A DNA stretch of 64,000 nucleotides from JBBQZU01 sp038207425 (GCA_038207425.1 JBBQZU010000008.1:48564-112563); one strand, 5' to 3'. Counted from the stretch's first letter, positions 18,732 through 28,244 are shown. The notes: a model not told the origin generated them from the letters alone. Translations and numbers: made by a program.

Positions 18732-18752
18732 TGTCAAGCTATTTCATGAGAG
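18732..18752 (-). repeat. right outer inverted repeat of the insertion sequence
   Basis: Reads TGTCAAGCTATTTCATGAG and two more bases; it is the exact reverse complement of 17188-17208. Confidence 0.85.
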
Positions 18753-18823
18753 GTCAACAAGGCCCAAGGCCCACGACCCAAGACCTTCTACTCAAAAACC
18801 CGCCTACTCTAAAGCCTTTTCTA

Positions 18824-18831
18824 TACTTTTG
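18824..18831 (+). promoter_or_regulatory. -7 promoter box for the E1 dehydrogenase gene
   Basis: TACTTTTG matches TAnnTTTG. It ends 6 bases before the ATG at 18838 and 15 before that at 18847. The frame also opens at a TTG inside this box, which therefore cannot be the start. Confidence 0.5.
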
Positions 18832-18846
18832 CCAAAAATGCACGCC

Positions 18847-20844
18847 ATGATAGCCGCTGACACCAGGCAAACCGTTTATGACCGTAAAGATCTGAACGAT
18901 ACCGAACTGAAGGATATATACATAAACATCTTGAAACCCCGGATGATCGAGGAGAAAATGCTTATACTCCTTCGCCAGGGCAAGGTGTCAAAGTGGTTTT
19001 CGGGCATAGGACAGGAAGCTATAAGCATTGGGGTCACTATGGCGCTAAAACCTTCGGAGCATATACTACCCATGCACCGCAACCTGGGCGTTTTTACCGC
19101 AAGAGAACTCCCACTGGGCCGTCTCTTCAGTCAGTTTCAAGGTAAGATGAACGGCTATAGCAAAGGCCGCGAAAGGTCCTTCCATTTTGGCGTGAAAGAA
19201 GCCCGTATTGTGGGCATGATCTCCCATCTCGGTCCGCAAATGGGCATAGCAGATGGTATTGCTCTTGCTCATAAGCTGGGCGGCGAAAAGAATGTTACAG
19301 CGGTATTCACTGGCGATGGCGGGACGAGCCAGGGCGATTTTCACGAAAGTGTAAATGTGGCCGCGGTATGGAGCCTGCCTGTAATGTTCATTATCGAAAA
19401 CAACGGTTACGGTCTTTCCACCCCGAGCAGTGAGCAGTTCAAGTGCAAAAGCTTCACCGATAAAGGTCCGGGCTATGGCATGGAAGCCATACAAATAGCA
19501 GGAAATAATATTTTGGAAGTGTACACCACCTTGCGTGACCTGGCCCGCGATATGCGCGAAAATCCGCGCCCCGTTCTGGTGGAGTGTATGACCTTTCGCA
19601 TGCGCGGCCACGAGGAAGCCAGCGGCACCAAGTACGTTCCCCCCGAGCTGATGGAAATGTGGGCAGCCAAAGACCCTGTGGTAAATTACGAAAACTGGTT
19701 GCTTGAAGCTGGGGTAATAACCCCACGTGAAATTCAGGAGATACGTGCTGCATTCAAAGCTGAAATTGAAGCCGGGCTCGATGAAGCCTATGCAGAATCG
19801 CCTGTAACTCCAAACCCGCAGGCCGAACTTGCCGATGTATATGCTTCTTTTGAATTCACATCCTCTCTACCCAAGCAGAAACTAAAAGAAATGCGGCTCA
19901 TTGATGCTATAAGCGATGGCCTTCATGAAGCAATGCTTCGGCATCCAAGGCTTGTGCTAATGGGGCAGGATATTGCAGAATATGGAGGTGTATTTAAGGT
20001 CACCGAGGGTTTTGTAGAAGAATTTGGCCACGATCGCGTGCGCAATACCCCACTGTGCGAAGCTGCAATAATTGGCAGCGGACTCGGCCTTTCCATCAAG
20101 GGATACAAGGCCATGGTCGAGATGCAGTTTGCCGACTTCGTATCTGAAGGATTCAACCAAATAGTAAACAACCTCGCCAAAATACAGTACCGCTGGGGTC
20201 AGAATGCCGACGTGGTAGTGCGTATGCCAACAGGTGCTGGTGTGCAGGCTGGGCCTTTTCACTCGCAAAGCAACGAGGCCTGGTTTACCCATGTGCCCGG
20301 GCTCAAGGTGGTGTATCCGGCTTTTCCCTATGATGCCAAAGGACTTCTTATCACTGCGTTTGAAGACCCTAACCCCGTGATGTTTTTTGAGCATAAGGCT
20401 TTGTACCGAAGCATAAAGGAAGAAGTGCCCGAAGGCTATTATAATATTCCTTTTGGTGTGGCTGCCACCGTGCGTCAGGGTACCGATATGAGCATAATTA
20501 CCTATGGAATGGGTGTACACTGGGCTATGGCTGCCGCCGAAAAATCTGAAGCATCTATAGAAGTGATAGACCTGCGCACGTTGGTTCCTCTGGATACTGA
20601 AACAATTTTCACTTCAGTGAAAAAGACGGGAAAAGTGCTGATTCTCCATGAAGACACCCTTTTCGGGGGCATTGGTGGGGAGATTTCTTCGCTGATCAAC
20701 GAGCACTGCTTCATGCACCTCGATGCACCGGTAGTGCGCTGCGCGAGCATGGACACACCGGTACCTTTCTCCGGCACGCTTGAGGCTCAGTTCCTCGCAT
20801 CAAGTCGACTGGTTCAAGCCATTGCGAAGCTTATTGCCTATTGA
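18847..20844 (+). CDS. fused alpha/beta E1 subunit of a 2-oxo acid dehydrogenase
   Basis: Thiamine diphosphate-dependent E1 of about 665 residues in which the alpha and beta subunits are one chain. The alpha half (to about 330) carries the ThDP/Mg motif GDGGTSQGDFHE at about 156 ending in ENNGYG. The beta half (from about 345) has the transketolase-like pyrimidine domain (LMGQDIAEYGGVFKVTEGF, EMQFADF) and the C-terminal transketolase domain (IEVIDLRTLVPLD). It most resembles branched-chain 2-oxo acid dehydrogenase E1, a fusion frequent in Bacteroidota. ATG codons at 18838 and 18847 are both possible. It ends overlapping the convergent methyltransferase gene by 7 bases. No E2 or E3 gene is nearby. 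Confidence 0.92.
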   Translation: MIAADTRQTVYDRKDLNDTELKDIYINILKPRMIEEKMLILLRQGKVSKWFSGIGQEAISIGVTMALKPSEHILPMHRNLGVFTARELPLGRLFSQFQGKMNGYSKGRERSFHFGVKEARIVGMISHLGPQMGIADGIALAHKLGGEKNVTAVFTGDGGTSQGDFHESVNVAAVWSLPVMFIIENNGYGLSTPSSEQFKCKSFTDKGPGYGMEAIQIAGNNILEVYTTLRDLARDMRENPRPVLVECMTFRMRGHEEASGTKYVPPELMEMWAAKDPVVNYENWLLEAGVITPREIQEIRAAFKAEIEAGLDEAYAESPVTPNPQAELADVYASFEFTSSLPKQKLKEMRLIDAISDGLHEAMLRHPRLVLMGQDIAEYGGVFKVTEGFVEEFGHDRVRNTPLCEAAIIGSGLGLSIKGYKAMVEMQFADFVSEGFNQIVNNLAKIQYRWGQNADVVVRMPTGAGVQAGPFHSQSNEAWFTHVPGLKVVYPAFPYDAKGLLITAFEDPNPVMFFEHKALYRSIKEEVPEGYYNIPFGVAATVRQGTDMSIITYGMGVHWAMAAAEKSEASIEVIDLRTLVPLDTETIFTSVKKTGKVLILHEDTLFGGIGGEISSLINEHCFMHLDAPVVRCASMDTPVPFSGTLEAQFLASSRLVQAIAKLIAY

Positions 20845-22046
20845 GTTGCTGAGGGCGTTTTTGACCCTTTGTATAGCTTGTATCCGCTGTACCTGCAGTT
20901 CAGCATACCATTGAGCAGATGGTGGGTATCGTATGAGCGCAGGCCGAGTTCGTTCATAGCTTCAAGATGCCCGCTGAGAACCCAGCAATTGTAGCCGGTA
21001 TATGCATCCTTCAAACGGCTTCCTATTTTTTTGTAAAAATCACCAGCATCGTGCAGCCTCAAACGCTCATCGTAGGGCGGATTCATTAATAGCAATCCCG
21101 GAGGTGGGGGCACACTTTCGTGGAAAAAATCGCCAAACCGGAAGTCGATCACTTCGGCTACGCCGGCCTTCTGTGCACTCTCCCGGGCCAGGTTTATGGT
21201 GTCAAAATCTATTTCAATTCCGGTTATCTTTACCTCGCGCTCGGTAATTCTATTTACCGTAGCATTGTGAATCACAGAATATAGCTCATCATCAAAATTG
21301 CTCCAGTTCATAAAGGCGAAACGCTCGCGCAGCAAGCCGGGCGAAATATTTTGCGAAAGCATAGCAGCTTCAATACAGAGCGTTCCAGAGCCGCACATAC
21401 CGTCCACCAAATTTGATCGGCCATCGTAGCCGGCCAGCAGCAGCATACCCGCCGCAAGGCACTCGTTGAGCGGCGCTTCGGCATCCTTATGGCGGTACCC
21501 GCGCTTGTTCAGCGGTTCGCCCGAGCTGTCGAGCGAGATGGTAACTTCATCATTGTAAATGCGCAAGTGAATCACAATGTCGGCATCGCGGTTGTCCACA
21601 TCGGGTCGTATGCCCAGCTTATCGCGAAAGTGGTCGGCTATGGCATCTTTTACCTTTAAGGCAGCGTAGTGATTGTGTGTGTGCACCGGTCCCGAGGTGG
21701 TCGATTTTATAATAAAAGTCTTCTTTACATCAAATAGTTCAGGCCAGTTTATGGCCTTTGCTCCCTGGTATAGCTCTTCTTCGTCGCGGGCTCTGAAGCT
21801 TTTCAGGGGCTTGAGTAGCCGCAGTGCAGTGCGCAGTCGTAGGTTTGCTTTGTACACAAGGTCCATATCGGCGGTGAAGTACACAGCCCGCTTTCCGGGC
21901 CGTATATCGTTGCCACCTATCTGTCGCAGCTCGTCTACAAGCGCAGGCTCAAGCCCTTGCAGCGTTTGGGCCACCATGGGGAAACGTTCCTGCACGGGTT
22001 TGCGCTCAGTAAAATTGGGTTTACCCCCCGGCTTTCTTAGCGCCAT
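20838..22046 (-). CDS. THUMP-domain class I RNA methyltransferase (RlmL N-domain/YpsC-like)
   Basis: SAM-dependent RNA guanine-N2 methyltransferase of 402 residues. An N-terminal ferredoxin-like and THUMP region (about 25-180, with ADIVIHLRIYNDEVTISLD) is followed by the methyltransferase domain: DGMCGSGTLCIEAAM (SAM loop), ITGIEIDFDTINLARESA and the catalytic NPPYDERL motif. Homologues modify 23S rRNA (RlmL-like, m2G2445). The start at 22046 has a good AGAAGG ribosome site and overlaps the SUI1-like gene by 26 bases; a shorter start at 21977 is possible. Confidence 0.9.
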   Translation of the reverse strand: MALRKPGGKPNFTERKPVQERFPMVAQTLQGLEPALVDELRQIGGNDIRPGKRAVYFTADMDLVYKANLRLRTALRLLKPLKSFRARDEEELYQGAKAINWPELFDVKKTFIIKSTTSGPVHTHNHYAALKVKDAIADHFRDKLGIRPDVDNRDADIVIHLRIYNDEVTISLDSSGEPLNKRGYRHKDAEAPLNECLAAGMLLLAGYDGRSNLVDGMCGSGTLCIEAAMLSQNISPGLLRERFAFMNWSNFDDELYSVIHNATVNRITEREVKITGIEIDFDTINLARESAQKAGVAEVIDFRFGDFFHESVPPPPGLLLMNPPYDERLRLHDAGDFYKKIGSRLKDAYTGYNCWVLSGHLEAMNELGLRSYDTHHLLNGMLNCRYSGYKLYKGSKTPSATQ

Positions 22047-22362
22047 ATCCTTCTTTTATCAACCAGGCAAGCACCTTATCGCGGTGGTCGCCTTGTATCA
22101 TTATTTCTCCATCTTTGGTGGTGCCACCTACACCGCACAGGCTTTTAAGGGTGCTTCCCAATTGCTTCATATCCTGCTCTCTTCCTACGTAACCCTTTAC
22201 CACTGTAGTAACTTTACCTCCGCTCTTCCGGTCGAGCCAAATACGCAAATCTTGCGCGCCTGAAGGCAATGTGTCGGCTTCGCCACTCTTGCTGTATGTA
22301 TATGCGAAGTCAGGATTGGTACTGTACACCACGTAGTTTTTGCCTTTTTCTTTTTTTGACAT
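22021..22362 (-). CDS. SUI1/eIF1-like translation factor (YciH family)
   Basis: A 113-residue protein with a basic linker region (LRIWLDRKSGGKVTTVVKGYVG) and a SUI1 fold ending in VGGTTKDGEIMIQGDHRDKVLAWLIKEGY. Bacterial YciH proteins resemble eukaryotic eIF1 and influence start-site selection, but their role is minor or conditional. The ATG at 22362 is preferred to the upstream TTG at 22368. It overlaps the start of the RNA methyltransferase gene by 26 bases, so the two translation-related genes are coupled. Confidence 0.9.
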   Translation of the reverse strand: MSKKEKGKNYVVYSTNPDFAYTYSKSGEADTLPSGAQDLRIWLDRKSGGKVTTVVKGYVGREQDMKQLGSTLKSLCGVGGTTKDGEIMIQGDHRDKVLAWLIKEGYGAKKAGG

Positions 22363-22414
22363 ATGCAATCTTTAATTCCATTTTAAGCTCAGCAGAGGTC
22401 AAGGACCGCACACT

Positions 22415-22939
22415 TCATTTGCTTCTTTCTTTTACCTGCTCAAAATGCCTGTCGAAATGGTCTTCCATAAACCCCAACGTTTGGCCAATGGTAAGTTTGC
22501 CAGCCACAGGGTGCTTGAAGTACGTTTTCGGTTCCATTGTTTTGGTGAAGCTATGCAGTATGATGCCGAGTTCTTTTCTCAGCGCAAGGTACGCATCGCG
22601 GGTGGTTTCATAATCGGGGCGGGGAGGCACTTCAGCAGCCACCTTTGGCGCTTTGAATTTCTTTGTGTAGTTGCGCAGCGCTCTTCTGAGCAGGTATGAG
22701 CGGATTGCGGCCATTACTCCGCCATTGCCTACTTCTTCGGGGGGAGCCAGCATTTTCTTCTTTAGATAATTCGTGGTGCCGGTTTCGGCCGTCAGCAGGT
22801 GGTAAATAATCTGGGCAGCGCTCCACTGCCCGGTGCCTGCTGCATGCAATTTTTCTTCCTGTAAATGTTCAAGATAATTCAGTGCTTCGTCGAGCTTTTG
22901 ATTGATTCTTTTGTGCTGCGCATCAAGTTTTGGGAGCAT
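22415..22939 (-). CDS. DinB-family protein
   Basis: A 174-residue four-helix-bundle protein of the DinB/YfiT superfamily. The expected three-histidine metal site is visible: His in IIYHLLTAE and the pair in EDHFDRHFEQV. DinB-like proteins include thiol transferases (bacillithiol, mycothiol) and many of unknown function; nothing here identifies the thiol. The ATG lies one base after the stop of the DUF4105 gene, showing tight coupling. Confidence 0.85.
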   Translation of the reverse strand: MLPKLDAQHKRINQKLDEALNYLEHLQEEKLHAAGTGQWSAAQIIYHLLTAETGTTNYLKKKMLAPPEEVGNGGVMAAIRSYLLRRALRNYTKKFKAPKVAAEVPPRPDYETTRDAYLALRKELGIILHSFTKTMEPKTYFKHPVAGKLTIGQTLGFMEDHFDRHFEQVKERSK

Positions 22940-22940
22940 T

Positions 22941-24107
22941 TCAGTTTGTTTTGAGGTCAGTAAATTTTTTCTTTTGCCAAGCCCAGCTTCTCGCCATCAA
23001 GGCGAGTACAATCGGTATTGCAGCGGGGTGTAATTTTTGGGGTATCCACATCCAGCTTACCATCACGAAAAATAATATGATTGCATGCCATTTGAAAAAG
23101 TCGCCGCCTGTGTTTTTTCGGATTAGAAGCCATGCGCCGTAAAGCCATGTAGGTAAAGCCCATAGTAGGTTCATATTCCATTTGGTGGCGCTGTGGTCGG
23201 TGGCAAACCAGAGCAATGCTACAAATATGCCCAGTATACCTGTTATTGTGAAAAAGGAAATATCAAACCATCTGAATCTTTCGGGATTTCCCAGAAGGGT
23301 AGCCAAAAAGCACAATCCGAAAAAGGTCCAGAAAATCCAGGTTATTCCTGCTGCAGGCGCGCTGCGCACAGCCGGATTTTCCGGAAGGATAATTCCTTCA
23401 CTTTTTACAAAGTCAACGAGTTCACCATCAATTTCTATTCGCGCTTCGGCAAATGCTGCCATCAGGTAATCGGGCAAAAACATTTTTTGTCTATAGCCTG
23501 CCTGATAGTCGCAGGGTATGCCGAGGGCGAGATAAATGCCGAGCCTGCTCCAGTGGTGGTTGGTGAGATAGAGGTCTATCATTTCCCTAAAAGTGGCTAT
23601 GGTATCGCGGTCGGCATTTCCGTATACGAGTCTCTTGCCAAGCACCTGTTCGAATACATCTCGGGGGCGTGTGCTGCAATTGTCGTAGAAGAAGTCGTAG
23701 CGATATTCTCTGTTCTCTGGTAAGGCATTGTTTTCAAGAAAATTGAAAAGTGCTTCGGCATCGCCTTCTGCCAAATTGAGTTCCTGCCGGTGTACCCAAC
23801 GCCCTTCGTACACATAGCCGCGCATAAAACGGTCTATTGTCGATACGCTGAGTTGATAATTGAGCTTTCCTTGTGCAAACTTAAAGTAAAAATTGGGGGT
23901 GTCGAAATCGAATGTACCGTAATTGTACATGCGGTCAATACCGCTCTTGGAATCGTAAATATGGATGGCTGTATGGCCAAATGTAGAGTAGAGATCATTT
24001 CCGGCACCGCAGGTAATAAGCGATACCCGCGTATACTCGGTGATATTTTGTGAATGTAATTGGAGCCCTGCCAGACAAATGGCGGCGAGCAGCAAGTAGC
24101 GCAGCAT
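22941..24107 (-). CDS. DUF4105-domain membrane protein
   Basis: A 388-residue exported membrane protein. After a signal peptide (about 1-19) comes a DUF4105 domain (about 25-180) with the papain-like pattern of this family: Cys in LITCGAGNDLYSTFGHTAIHIYD, the His of that block, and YDFFYDNCSTRPRDVF. Four membrane helices follow (about 248-385). In other bacteria DUF4105 domains (Lnb type) act as periplasmic thiol hydrolases or acyltransferases on lipids, which would suit the lipase-like gene next door, but this is inference. A TAATTTCG box ends 4 bases before the ATG. Confidence 0.85.
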   Translation of the reverse strand: MLRYLLLAAICLAGLQLHSQNITEYTRVSLITCGAGNDLYSTFGHTAIHIYDSKSGIDRMYNYGTFDFDTPNFYFKFAQGKLNYQLSVSTIDRFMRGYVYEGRWVHRQELNLAEGDAEALFNFLENNALPENREYRYDFFYDNCSTRPRDVFEQVLGKRLVYGNADRDTIATFREMIDLYLTNHHWSRLGIYLALGIPCDYQAGYRQKMFLPDYLMAAFAEARIEIDGELVDFVKSEGIILPENPAVRSAPAAGITWIFWTFFGLCFLATLLGNPERFRWFDISFFTITGILGIFVALLWFATDHSATKWNMNLLWALPTWLYGAWLLIRKNTGGDFFKWHAIILFFVMVSWMWIPQKLHPAAIPIVLALMARSWAWQKKKFTDLKTN

Positions 24108-24136
24108 GCGCCGAAATTAACCATTTTTTCTATGCC

Positions 24137-26410
24137 TTATTCTCCCATCAATTCATTGAGACGCTTCAGGCATTCGATATTTGTGGGATGGTGTGCCGAC
24201 TTGAATATACGTTGTTTTTCAAGCGCAGAAAGGTGCCAGCTCAAAGCGATATGGTCGCCCGGGTCGTAGGCTATTTCCAGAGGAATCTGATGGATGGGTA
24301 CGTTGTAATTTTCTCCAAGGGTCTTGAGCAACTGGTCCATATTGAAATCTTGGTCGTTGAAGAAGTTGCCATAAAATGATCCTATTGGGTTTAGCAATTT
24401 GTCAGCAATGGTCTGATTCATTCCTTTTGGTTCAAAAAACTTTTCTGTGTCGCGCATTTGTACAATGATCACTCCCGATGTATTCTGCTCAATCCAGTCT
24501 CTGAATACGGAGAGATATTGCACAGTTATTTTGGTGCCGTTGTTATCGCGCAGCCCGGCATCCATTACTTCTATTTTCGGCTCTGTGGGCAGCGTGGCAT
24601 ATGGCAGCACGTATGGGAAAGTAGAATTTAACCTGAGGGCACTTGTCAGCAAAAGTCCTTTGGCATTGTGTGCGTCAAACAGCCTGCTAAATTCGATATT
24701 TTCTATTGTCAGATTCAGGTTTTGCCGCAGCTCGGGGTACTCATAACATAGGTATGAAATGGGCTGGCAGGCTATGAGAAGCCTGCGACCGTCGTTTACT
24801 ACTGATGGTGCGAGTACCAGCAGTGGTATCTTGGCTGCCGATACATCATCCGCATAGGACTCAACCGTTTTGTTAAGCACAAATCCCGTATTTTGATTGA
24901 GCTGCTCTTCAAACATCATTCCTCTGTCGAGCACATAGTTGTATCCGGCTATATTCTTTTTGCGGAAGCGTATGAATATATCATTGGTAGCAAAGCTGAA
25001 CAGCACTCTGTTTAGTATATCGTGCGATACATTTTCAACATAAGTTTGGCTGTATATTCCGGGCTTGAGCGTATCTTTTCGGAGGTAGAGTTCACGGTAG
25101 TATGCCGCTCCGATGGTGCCACCTGATGAGCCTGATATGAGACGGGTATTTTCAAAAAACTTTCCGCCGGTAAGGCTGTCGCAGAGCTGCATTGAAAGCA
25201 TGGTCCACATGGTAGATCGAAGTCCGCCACCGCTGGTATTTATGATGACCATTTTGGGCTTGTAGGCAGGATCACCTTTCGTCTTGCGCTGGTTATTGAG
25301 CCAAAGGTTCAGGGTCATGATGTGCAGATCGGCATCCTGCCTTACGCGCAGCAGGTTATTGCTCAGGCTGTCAATAGTGTGGTTATTATAAGCAACGGGC
25401 TTGGCGCTATAATCGAGACCATAGGCATAATTGGCCATGTTCAGTATGTCGAACTTTCCCGAAACATGGTTTATTACGAGCAGGAAAAGCAATATGGCCG
25501 GATAGGTCCACATTTTAAGCCATGACATAGTGATACTTATTAGCATGATTATAACCGTGAATACCAGCAGCGTGCTCGATGCAGCGGGTATCACAAATAC
25601 GGGACTGAATTGAAACGCTCCGATGATGAGAAATACAACGATGACCATAACTTCAAAGAAGGATGCATTCACATGATTTTGAAAGAAAACCCTTCGCAAC
25701 GTATCGCGGTCGTAATGGCTGATGTCGCGTGCAAGGTTAATCTTTATAAAAGTAGTCATGTAGGTATCAACTCTCCATTTGGCTTTATTGCTGCGTGCAA
25801 AGTAGAATTTGTCCTTGCGCCGCAGGCCCGTTGTGGGCTTTTTAAATAGGGTATCTACATCGGCTTCGGTGGTGCCGGTGAGTTTGAATATGTTCTTATT
25901 TGTGGGAAAGAAGTACAGCAATGCCAAGGATATGAAGAGAATATTTCCCAAAAGAAATGCGCCCATATTGAGCGCTACTGCTCCGGTGCTGAGCAGCTCA
26001 ATCTGAAGAAGAAATTTTGATGAATTGTACATGTAAACAGCCGCGAAGGTCAGTGGGATAATAGAATTGTTTATGCAAAATTTGAAAAATGGCCTGGCAA
26101 GGGTGCCCAGAAAAGGAAATTTATTGGCGTGGCATACGTAACTGTGTATGTTGAAGGCCATAATGAATGCACCCAACGAGAAACCGAGTATTCCAAAAGA
26201 CCAAAAGCCGACTTCTCCGCGGTATTCCGGTGCGAGGAAGAGATATGGTACACCGAATTTAGTGGCAAATGACTGTGTAATAAATGCGAGCAGGATGACC
26301 CAAAAAATCAGCAAGAAGAAGCCCCTCTGCAGGTGCACGAGCACCAACTGAAAAGGAAAAAAGTAGATGAAGCGGTTAAGCCTCTGCTGGCTTGTGAGCC
26401 TTGCTACCAT
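24137..26410 (-). CDS. membrane-embedded patatin-like phospholipase
   Basis: A 757-residue protein with about seven membrane segments (four between residues 14 and 168, three between 252 and 316) fused to a patatin-like domain (about 385-640). The catalytic pieces are visible: glycine-rich oxyanion loop NTSGGGLRST at 391, nucleophile Ser in GSSGG at 427-431, and catalytic Asp in VMDAGLRDNNG. Patatins hydrolyse phospholipids or other acyl esters. The large membrane anchor suggests it acts at the inner membrane. It is followed by DUF4105 and DinB genes on the same strand with small gaps. The natural substrate is unknown. Confidence 0.85.
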   Translation of the reverse strand: MVARLTSQQRLNRFIYFFPFQLVLVHLQRGFFLLIFWVILLAFITQSFATKFGVPYLFLAPEYRGEVGFWSFGILGFSLGAFIMAFNIHSYVCHANKFPFLGTLARPFFKFCINNSIIPLTFAAVYMYNSSKFLLQIELLSTGAVALNMGAFLLGNILFISLALLYFFPTNKNIFKLTGTTEADVDTLFKKPTTGLRRKDKFYFARSNKAKWRVDTYMTTFIKINLARDISHYDRDTLRRVFFQNHVNASFFEVMVIVVFLIIGAFQFSPVFVIPAASSTLLVFTVIIMLISITMSWLKMWTYPAILLFLLVINHVSGKFDILNMANYAYGLDYSAKPVAYNNHTIDSLSNNLLRVRQDADLHIMTLNLWLNNQRKTKGDPAYKPKMVIINTSGGGLRSTMWTMLSMQLCDSLTGGKFFENTRLISGSSGGTIGAAYYRELYLRKDTLKPGIYSQTYVENVSHDILNRVLFSFATNDIFIRFRKKNIAGYNYVLDRGMMFEEQLNQNTGFVLNKTVESYADDVSAAKIPLLVLAPSVVNDGRRLLIACQPISYLCYEYPELRQNLNLTIENIEFSRLFDAHNAKGLLLTSALRLNSTFPYVLPYATLPTEPKIEVMDAGLRDNNGTKITVQYLSVFRDWIEQNTSGVIIVQMRDTEKFFEPKGMNQTIADKLLNPIGSFYGNFFNDQDFNMDQLLKTLGENYNVPIHQIPLEIAYDPGDHIALSWHLSALEKQRIFKSAHHPTNIECLKRLNELMGE

Positions 26411-26469
26411 GAGGGGAGTGATTTACCGTTCCTACGCAAAGATCCCTCCAATGGTTCAGAACGTTGCTG

Positions 26470-28161
26470 TTACATAATACTTTTATTGACTTTTTCGATG
26501 ATATGCTTTTCAAGTTCATCAGCTTTTTGCTCCATTTTTTCGGCTTCTGAGATTGTAGCTTTTACAAATTCTACATCTTCAAAACCTTTTAGATTCACCT
26601 TTACGTTCATCACTGCTCCTCTTACAGCGGTTCTGGCGCATAGCGCTCCCACAGCTGCATCGGTTATGGAATTTGGATTTCCCTTTTCCACCATTTCCCC
26701 GCATATATCAAAGCTCTCCAAAGCCAGGCGGGCTACACCCAGCGGAACCAGAGCTGCATGCCTTGTAGCTGTTGCGATAGCCGTTTTTCTCGTTGCTTTT
26801 TCATCAGCAGAATCTTTCGGCAATCCCAAGGCTTCCATTATTTGGTTGAAAGCGCGCGTATCTTCATCAACTGCATTGAGTAGCTTGCTTTTCAGCGTCT
26901 GCCCTTTTTCAGCCCATCGAGAAAACTCTTCCCAACGATCATCCCAGCCTCGCTTATGGGCCGATAGGTTGGCCACCATCGTGGCGAGCGAAACGCCCAA
27001 TGCGCCGCAATATGCAGCAACACTTCCACCACCCGGCGCCGGTGATTCAGAGGCCGTTTCATCAGCAAACTGATCGAGGGTCATTGAAACCAGCTTGCGC
27101 TGAGACGCATCTTTAATGAGGTATTCAATTATTTTCTTCTCAGGGTCGAATGGTGCCAGATCATTAAGTCCCAAGCTTTTGATGGCGATTTTTACTTTTT
27201 CCTTTTCAGATATGCCGAGCGAGCGCTCCTGCTTTCGCAGAAAATAATCGGCGGCGTTGAGCAGGCTTTGTAATGGAACCAATCCTACTATTTCAGAACC
27301 GGTAACGCGTATGCCACGCTCAGCGGCTTTGGCCATAGCTTCTTCGAAAGCTACATGCACCGGGGTGATGTTGATATTGGTGAGATTCAGCGAAAGCTGG
27401 GCAATACCGTACTCTTCGATGTACCAACCAATGCCTTTTACTGACTTGAGCGTACCGGGTATGCGCACCGGATCTCCGCTGGCATCGTTTACTACCTTTC
27501 CTGTTACCGGATCGCCCTCGCGGAGTATGCGTCCTGCTTCGCGTATATCAAATGCTATTGCATTTGCTCTGCGGGTTGATGTGCTATTGAGATTCACATT
27601 GTAAGCTACTAGAAAATCTCTTGCTCCTATGGCTGTTGCTCCGGTTTTCCTGGCACTGTCGTTAAATGAAGCAGGTCCGAAATCGGGTTTACTCTCGGGT
27701 TTTGAGAGTTTATCCAATCCCTCATATTCGCCTGAGCGGCAATAGGCAAGGTTTTTGCGTTTCGGATCTTTTGCAGCATACTCGTAAAAGTAGCCGGGTA
27801 TACCTAATTCCTTACCCACCCGCTCACCGAGGCGGTGCGCATAGCCTACTGCTTCATCCATGCTGATTCCCGATATGGGTATGAGTGGGCATACATCCGT
27901 GGCACCCATGCGTGGGTGTTCGCCTTTGTGCTTGCTCATGTCAATGAGCTCGGTGGCTTTTTTGATGAGTCTGAATGCCGCTTCTATCACAGCTTCGGGC
28001 TCACCTACAAAGGTGATAACTGTTCGATTGGTGCTTTTTCCGGGGTCTATGTCGAGCAGCTTTACACCTTCAACGGTTTCTACTGTTTGAGCGATGGTTC
28101 GGATTTTGATCATATCGCGCCCTTCAGAGATATTGGGCACACATTCAATAATTCGCTTCAT
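26470..28161 (-). CDS. ftcD: bifunctional glutamate formimidoyltransferase / formimidoyl-THF cyclodeaminase
   Basis: Enzyme of 563 residues, as in the animal bifunctional FTCD. The N-terminal transferase half (about 1-320) starts RIIECVPNISEGRD and includes HKGEHPRMGATDVCPLIP. The C-terminal cyclodeaminase half (from about 355) has the helical FTCD_C domain with SPAPGGGSVAAYCGALG. It moves the formimino group from formiminoglutamate, made in histidine degradation, to tetrahydrofolate and releases ammonia. No hut gene is in the window. The ATG at 28161 is chosen because the family begins here; an upstream open frame to 28221 crosses the promoter region. Confidence 0.94.
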   Translation of the reverse strand: MKRIIECVPNISEGRDMIKIRTIAQTVETVEGVKLLDIDPGKSTNRTVITFVGEPEAVIEAAFRLIKKATELIDMSKHKGEHPRMGATDVCPLIPISGISMDEAVGYAHRLGERVGKELGIPGYFYEYAAKDPKRKNLAYCRSGEYEGLDKLSKPESKPDFGPASFNDSARKTGATAIGARDFLVAYNVNLNSTSTRRANAIAFDIREAGRILREGDPVTGKVVNDASGDPVRIPGTLKSVKGIGWYIEEYGIAQLSLNLTNINITPVHVAFEEAMAKAAERGIRVTGSEIVGLVPLQSLLNAADYFLRKQERSLGISEKEKVKIAIKSLGLNDLAPFDPEKKIIEYLIKDASQRKLVSMTLDQFADETASESPAPGGGSVAAYCGALGVSLATMVANLSAHKRGWDDRWEEFSRWAEKGQTLKSKLLNAVDEDTRAFNQIMEALGLPKDSADEKATRKTAIATATRHAALVPLGVARLALESFDICGEMVEKGNPNSITDAAVGALCARTAVRGAVMNVKVNLKGFEDVEFVKATISEAEKMEQKADELEKHIIEKVNKSIM

Positions 28162-28192
28162 GAAATTATAAGTAGGGTAGGGGTTCAGGCTT

Positions 28193-28200
28193 CGAAGGTA
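28193..28200 (-). promoter_or_regulatory. probable -7 box for ftcD
   Basis: Reads TACCTTCG on the minus strand, one base from TAnnTTTG, 31 bases before the ATG at 28161. It is nearly back-to-back with the surE promoter. Confidence 0.35.
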
Positions 28201-28244
28201 GCAATTCAAAGGCTTTTGCAAGGGCAGCCAATAGGGTATTTGAT

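Larger units (their letters stand above)
17188..18752 (+). mobile_element. IS3-like insertion sequence, about 1.57 kb
   Basis: The element is bounded by a perfect 21-bp inverted repeat (17188-17208 and 18732-18752) and carries a second inverted repeat of 14 bp just inside (17212-17225 and 18697-18710). The two repeats are 3 bases apart on the left and 21 bases apart on the right. Between them lies a two-frame transposase with the DDE motif of the IS3 group. The coding part is clearly more GC-rich than the neighbouring genes, which points to recent arrival from another host. No convincing target duplication is visible at these ends. The transposase has an in-frame TAA, so this copy is probably inactive. 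Confidence 0.85.
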
